Shown: piece after piece, positions 60,513 through 64,000 of the stretch
Numbering within the stretch: position 1 is the stretch's first letter
Layout: every line of letters starts with the position of its first letter
NCBI GenBank assembly: GCA_934500835.1
Contig: CAKSTR010000001.1
Span: forward strand, 682,001-746,000
DNA from: an uncultured Paracoccaceae bacterium
GTDB lineage: Bacteria; Pseudomonadota; Alphaproteobacteria; Rhodobacterales; Rhodobacteraceae
DNA: 64,000 bases
Reading direction: 5' to 3'
Made by a program: the position numbers and the translations under genes
The notes under the pieces: generated by a model
Database searches by the model: none
The model's input: the letters and a program-made list of their open reading frames with translations, nothing else
What the model was told of the DNA's origin: nothing

Positions 60513-61136
60513 CTACTCGATGATTTCTCCGGGCGCGACGCCCCAGAGCGCGGCCTTGGCAATCCAGCCCCGCTCGCCCGAAGACTGGATGCGGCACCAG
60601 TCGGGCTGGCATTCCAGCACGCGGCCGATCACGCCGATCTCTGCCTGCGCCACCACCCGGGCATTGGCCGAGGGGCTGTCGCGCAGTTCGGCCATGTCCA
60701 GCGTGACGATGACCGAGCGTGTGCCCGAGAGCAGCGCGTAATGGACCCAGCCGCCGGCGCCATCCTGATCCTCGACACGGCGCCAGTTGTCGAACTCGGC
60801 CGTGATCTTCAGCGGCATGCCGGGGCGGGTGAAGACCCAGTCGATGCGGTGGGTCAGGCCGGGGCCGCGCCTTGCGTTGCCCTCATCGCCCTTCAGGCTG
60901 ACAAAACGCGGCAGGGGCAGGTTGGTGACGCAGCCAAAGCCCGGCTTGCAGTCCTTTTCCTTCTTCGTGGTCGCAGGAACCGCCGCACCGGCAACAAGCT
61001 CGGCCTCGGCAGCGGCAAGAGCGGGGGCGGGGCTATCCTCGGTGCTTGTCTGGGCCCTGAGCGGCAGCCCATGCCCGCCGGCCCACAAGGCGCCTGCCAG
61101 GGTCGCCAGCGCGACAAATCTTCCGATCCGCATCAT
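60513..61136 (-). CDS. Exported SH3-domain protein
   Basis: 207 aa; start at the first of two tandem ATGs (61136) after GGAAGGGG. Signal peptide MMRIGRFVALATLAGALWAGG. After a Cys pair in DCKPGFGCV comes a bacterial SH3 region in two halves: LPRFVSLKGDEGNARRGPGLTHRIDWVF, then VTLDMAELRDSPSANARVV and CQPDWCRIQSSGERGWIAKAALWGV. Matches the SH3-type YgiM/DUF1058 group in alphaproteobacteria, thought to act in the cell envelope. Divergent from the hydroxyacid dehydrogenase gene. Confidence 0.85.
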   Translation of the reverse strand: MMRIGRFVALATLAGALWAGGHGLPLRAQTSTEDSPAPALAAAEAELVAGAAVPATTKKEKDCKPGFGCVTNLPLPRFVSLKGDEGNARRGPGLTHRIDWVFTRPGMPLKITAEFDNWRRVEDQDGAGGWVHYALLSGTRSVIVTLDMAELRDSPSANARVVAQAEIGVIGRVLECQPDWCRIQSSGERGWIAKAALWGVAPGEIIE

Positions 61137-61289
61137 CCGCCCCTTCCGGCGCCGGCGGCTTCGCGGCTTTCCGCCTGCGAAATGCCGTCCGCCCTTGCCC
61201 ATGCCTCGTGCCCGGGGGCTTGTGAACCGCCCCGCTTCCCGCCACTGTGCCTCAGAGCGGACCGATTTGAAAGACCCCGGGGAGAAGCC

Positions 61290-62276
61290 ATGCCAATCCA
61301 GCGCCTGAGTGTTGTCGTCACGCGACGCCTGCCCGAGATCGTCGAGACGCGGTTGAAGGAACTCTTCGACGTCGAGCTGCGCGAAACCGACAGCAAGATG
61401 ACGCGCGAGGAACTGGCGGCGGCGATGGCGCGGGCCGATGTGCTGGTGCCGACGATCACCGATCAGATCGACGCAGGGCTGATCGCGCAGGCGGGCGGCA
61501 AGCTGAAACTGATCGCCAATTACGGCGCCGGGGTGGACCATATCGACGTCGCCACCGCGCGCCAGCGCGGCATCCTGGTGTCGAACACCCCCGGAGTGGT
61601 GACCGAAGACACCGCAGATATGGTGATGGCGCTGATCATGGCCGTCACCCGCCGCATCCCCGAAGGTCTGGCCGTGATGCAGGCCGGCGGCTGGCAGGGC
61701 TGGTCGCCGATGTCCTTCCTTGGCCACCGCCTGGCCGGCAAGCGGCTTGGCATCCTTGGCATGGGCCGGATCGGCAGCGCCGTGGCCCGCCGCGCCAAGG
61801 CGTTCGGGCTGCAGGTGCACTACCACAACCGCCGCCGCCAGCGCCCCGAGCTGGAAGCCGAGCTTGAGGCGACCTGGTGGGAAAGCCTTGACCAGATGCT
61901 GGCCCGGATGGATATCGTCTCTGTCAACTGCCCGCATACGCCCTCGACCTTCCACCTTCTGAATGCGCGGCGGCTGAAGCTGATGAAGGCCTCGGCGGTG
62001 GTGGTGAACACCTCGCGTGGCGAGATCATCGACGAGAACGCCCTGACCCGCGCCCTGCGCGCCGGAGAACTGGCGGGGGCCGGTCTCGACGTCTACGAGC
62101 ATGGCACCGAGATCAACCCCCGGCTGCGCGAAGTGCCCAACGTGGTCCTGCTGCCGCATATGGGATCGGCCACCATCGAGGGCCGGCTGGAGATGGGCGA
62201 GAAAGTCATCATCAACATCAAGACCTTCGCCGACGGCCACCGCCCGCCGGATCAGGTCGTCCCCGGCATGCTCTGA
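61290..62276 (+). CDS. D-2-hydroxyacid dehydrogenase, glyoxylate/hydroxypyruvate reductase-like
   Basis: 328 aa from ATG 61290 with GGGGAGAAG site. NAD-binding LGILGMGRIGSAVARRAKAFGLQVHYHNRRRQ, catalytic Arg in VVVNTSRGEIIDENALTRAL, Glu in LDVYEHGTEI and His in LLPHMGSATIEGR. The proline-rich end HRPPDQVVPGML is common in the GyaR-type reductases of alphaproteobacteria. Repeat copy C follows its stop. Confidence 0.92.
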   Translation: MPIQRLSVVVTRRLPEIVETRLKELFDVELRETDSKMTREELAAAMARADVLVPTITDQIDAGLIAQAGGKLKLIANYGAGVDHIDVATARQRGILVSNTPGVVTEDTADMVMALIMAVTRRIPEGLAVMQAGGWQGWSPMSFLGHRLAGKRLGILGMGRIGSAVARRAKAFGLQVHYHNRRRQRPELEAELEATWWESLDQMLARMDIVSVNCPHTPSTFHLLNARRLKLMKASAVVVNTSRGEIIDENALTRALRAGELAGAGLDVYEHGTEINPRLREVPNVVLLPHMGSATIEGRLEMGEKVIINIKTFADGHRPPDQVVPGML

Positions 62277-62288
62277 CCTCTGCGTTCC

Positions 62289-62518
62289 AAAGGAGCGGCT
62301 GCCGCCGCAAGCCTCTGGTTCGGGCTGCCGGCATCTCGTGTGACTGCCGGAGGCTGATGGGGGCATTCTGCCCCCAAACCCCCTGAGGATATTTCTTCCA
62401 AGATGAAATAAGCCTTTCATCTTGGCGGAAATATCCCCGCCGGAGGCAAAACCCGATTCGGTTGCGTCTGAAAGGCGCAGAGGCGAGACGAAAGGCTTGC
62501 GGCGACAGCCGCTCCTTT
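62289..62518. repeat. Repeat element copy C, 230 bp with terminal inverted repeats
   Basis: Ends 62289-62314 and 62493-62518 are 26-bp inverted repeats with a single mismatch (AAAGGAGCGGCTG... against its complement). Inside, the box GGATATTT-N4-CCAAGATGAAA (62387-62408) and its inverted copy (62415-62436) pair with two mismatches and a six-base loop. A GGGGGC-ATTCT-GCCCCC hairpin lies ahead of them. The right end abuts the nadE stop codon. No coding frame and no transposase in it. Confidence 0.8.
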
Positions 62519-62521
62519 CCT

Positions 62522-64000
62522 TCAGCCGGCGGAGGGGTCGCGCCAGCGGCTGGCGATGGGGTAGCGGCGGTCCAGCCAGAAGGCTTTTTGCGTCAGCCGC
62601 ACACCGGGGGCGGACTGGTGGCGCTTGTACTCCGCGATGTAGAGCAGATGCTCGACCCGTTTCACCGTGGCCGGATCGAAGCCCTGCGCCACGATCTCGG
62701 CCACCGAGAGATCCCTTTCGACCAGTCCTTCGAGGATGGCGTCCAGCACCTCATAGGGGGGCAGGCTGTCCTGATCGGTCTGGTTGGCACGCAATTCGGC
62801 CGAGGGGGGTTTCGAGATGATCCGGCCCGGGATCACCTCGCCCGCCGGGCCCTTCATCCAGGGCCGGTGGGTCTCGTTCCGCCACTTCGCGGTCAGGAAC
62901 ATGCGGGTCTTGTACATGTCCTTGACCGGGTTGTAGCCGCCGTTCATGTCGCCGTAGATCGTGCAATAGCCGACCGCCATTTCCGACTTGTTGCCGGTGG
63001 TCAGCAGCATCTCGCCGAACTTGTTCGACAGCGCCATCAGCAAAAGTCCGCGCAGGCGGGACTGGATGTTTTCTTCGGTGACGCCGGGATCGGTGCCCTC
63101 GAACAGGGGCGCCAGTGCCGCGCCCACGGCCGCTTGCGCGCCCGAGATCGGCACCGAATCCAGCCGGCAACCAAGGGCGCGCGCGGCGGCGGCGGCGTCC
63201 TCCAGCGAATGGGCAGAGGTGAATTCGGACGGCAGCATGACGCAGCGGACGTTCTCGGGGCCTATGGCATCGGCGGCAATGGCCGCAACGATGGCGGAAT
63301 CGATCCCGCCCGACAGGCCGAGAACCGCCTTCCTGAATCCGGTCTTGCGCATGTAATCGCCCAGACCGATGACGCAGGCGCGATAGTCCGCCTCGCCGAT
63401 GGGGGGGATCGGCGCCTTGGTGCCCTCATCGGCCTGCCAGCCGTCGGGGGTGCGGCGGAAGGTCACCAGTTCGGCCGCCTCGTCGAACTGCGCCATCTGC
63501 ACGGCCAGATGCCCGCCCGGGTTCAGCACCATGCTGGAGCCGTCGAAGACCTGATCGTCCTGCCCGCCGACCATGTTCAGATAGACCAGCGGCAGCCCGG
63601 TCTCGACCACGCGCTGCACCATCAGGTTCAGCCGCAGGTTCGGTTTGCCGCGGTGATAGGGGCTGCCGTTGGGCACCAGAAGAATCTCGGCCCCGGTCTC
63701 CTGCAGGGTCTCGGCCACGTCGGGATGCCAGGCATCCTCGCAGATCGGGGTGCCGATGCGGACGCCGTTCACCACATAGGGGCCGGCCACATCGGCCGAG
63801 GAGAACACCCGCTTTTCATCGAAAACCGCGTCATTGGGCAGGTGGTGCTTCAGCACCGTGGCCGTGGCGCGGCCGCCTTGCAGCACCCACCAGGCGTTGA
63901 AAAGCTTTCCGTCCTTCACCGCGGGCGCCCCGATGCCAAGGGCGGGGCCATCGGCGCAGTCGCGGGCCAGCGTCTCGATCGCGGCTTGCGCGGCGCGCTG
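62522..64000 (-). CDS. nadE: Glutamine-dependent NAD+ synthetase (5' end off window)
   Basis: 492 codons visible; the frame stays open to base 64000, so the N-terminus with the start of the glutaminase domain lies outside. Visible part of the nitrilase-like domain has the catalytic Cys in GTPICEDAWHPD and a Lys in VLKHHLPNDAVFDEKRVF. The synthetase domain has the ATP pyrophosphatase P-loop VLGLSGGIDSAIVAAIAADAIG and FGEMLLTTGNKSEMAVGYCTIYGDMNGGYNPVKDMYKT. Catalyses the last step of NAD+ formation from nicotinate adenine dinucleotide. Confidence 0.95.
   Translation of the reverse strand, partial: QRAAQAAIETLARDCADGPALGIGAPAVKDGKLFNAWWVLQGGRATATVLKHHLPNDAVFDEKRVFSSADVAGPYVVNGVRIGTPICEDAWHPDVAETLQETGAEILLVPNGSPYHRGKPNLRLNLMVQRVVETGLPLVYLNMVGGQDDQVFDGSSMVLNPGGHLAVQMAQFDEAAELVTFRRTPDGWQADEGTKAPIPPIGEADYRACVIGLGDYMRKTGFRKAVLGLSGGIDSAIVAAIAADAIGPENVRCVMLPSEFTSAHSLEDAAAAARALGCRLDSVPISGAQAAVGAALAPLFEGTDPGVTEENIQSRLRGLLLMALSNKFGEMLLTTGNKSEMAVGYCTIYGDMNGGYNPVKDMYKTRMFLTAKWRNETHRPWMKGPAGEVIPGRIISKPPSAELRANQTDQDSLPPYEVLDAILEGLVERDLSVAEIVAQGFDPATVKRVEHLLYIAEYKRHQSAPGVRLTQKAFWLDRRYPIASRWRDPSAG

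Noticed and set aside
54357..62436. Repeat boxes as a CRISPR array
   Set aside because: Copies are kilobases apart, palindromic and intergenic, without regular spacers or cas genes.

Overview
The window is about 68-70% GC and gene-dense, and its gene content points to an alphaproteobacterium of the Rhodobacterales (Rhodobacter/Paracoccus/Roseobacter relatives). The evidence is the ribosomal order rplO-secY-adk-rpsM-rpsK-rpoA-rplQ with a short-LID adenylate kinase, many ABC and TRAP uptake systems, pervasive ATGA stop/start overlaps, and a LuxR-LuxI pair. No tRNA, rRNA, CRISPR, phage or transposase gene was found. Both ends cut genes: an ABC permease on the left and NAD+ synthetase on the right.

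Layout. (1) 1-11219, minus strand: one tightly overlapping operon of a class III aminotransferase, two phytoene-desaturase-like FAD oxidoreductases, a GcvT-like aminomethyltransferase, two Rieske oxygenases and a polyamine/opine-type ABC importer. It faces a BetI-like TetR regulator (11486-12151) across an inverted repeat (11264-11281) that looks like a BetI operator. I read it as an uncharacterised catabolic route for an N-methylated or betaine-type compound. (2) 12318-13575: luxR-luxI quorum-sensing pair lying directly behind rplQ. (3) 13761-18963: 3' half of the spc/alpha ribosomal operon, followed on its upstream side by an unknown secreted protein instead of rpmD. (4) 19864-23648: GFA-family protein and a polar amino acid ABC importer. 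(5) 23786-30105: dipeptide ABC importer with an M19 dipeptidase. (6) 30227-36790: RND efflux pump and adaptor, CorA, bestrophin-like channel. (7) 36872-46362: RpiR regulator, TRAP transporter (Q-M-P), glutamine-synthetase-like ligase, aldehyde dehydrogenase, iron alcohol dehydrogenase and a DAO-type oxidase, plausibly an amino-alcohol or amine catabolic island. (8) 46444-54160: TerC, cardiolipin synthase-like protein with an EEP phosphatase, PfkB kinase, MBL-fold protein, zincin, pth, methyltransferase, rplY. (9) 54603-59240: MFS permease, then a TetR-AruH-AruI-like operon for the arginine transaminase pathway. (10) 59541-64000: CDF exporter, SH3 protein, 2-hydroxyacid dehydrogenase, nadE.

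The most notable non-coding feature is a dispersed intergenic repeat. It has six loci and nine copies of a GGATATTT-N3-CCAA[AG/GA]TGAA box, usually behind a G/C hairpin. Three loci carry the box as head-to-head palindromes inside larger elements; at 62289-62518 the element is about 230 bp and bounded by near-perfect 26-bp terminal inverted repeats. Other non-coding signals are three stacked hairpins inside the Rieske operon, a perfect 34-bp palindrome after the TRAP binding-protein gene, and two small open frames in the TRAP operon.

All functional calls come from reading motifs by eye. No database search was run.
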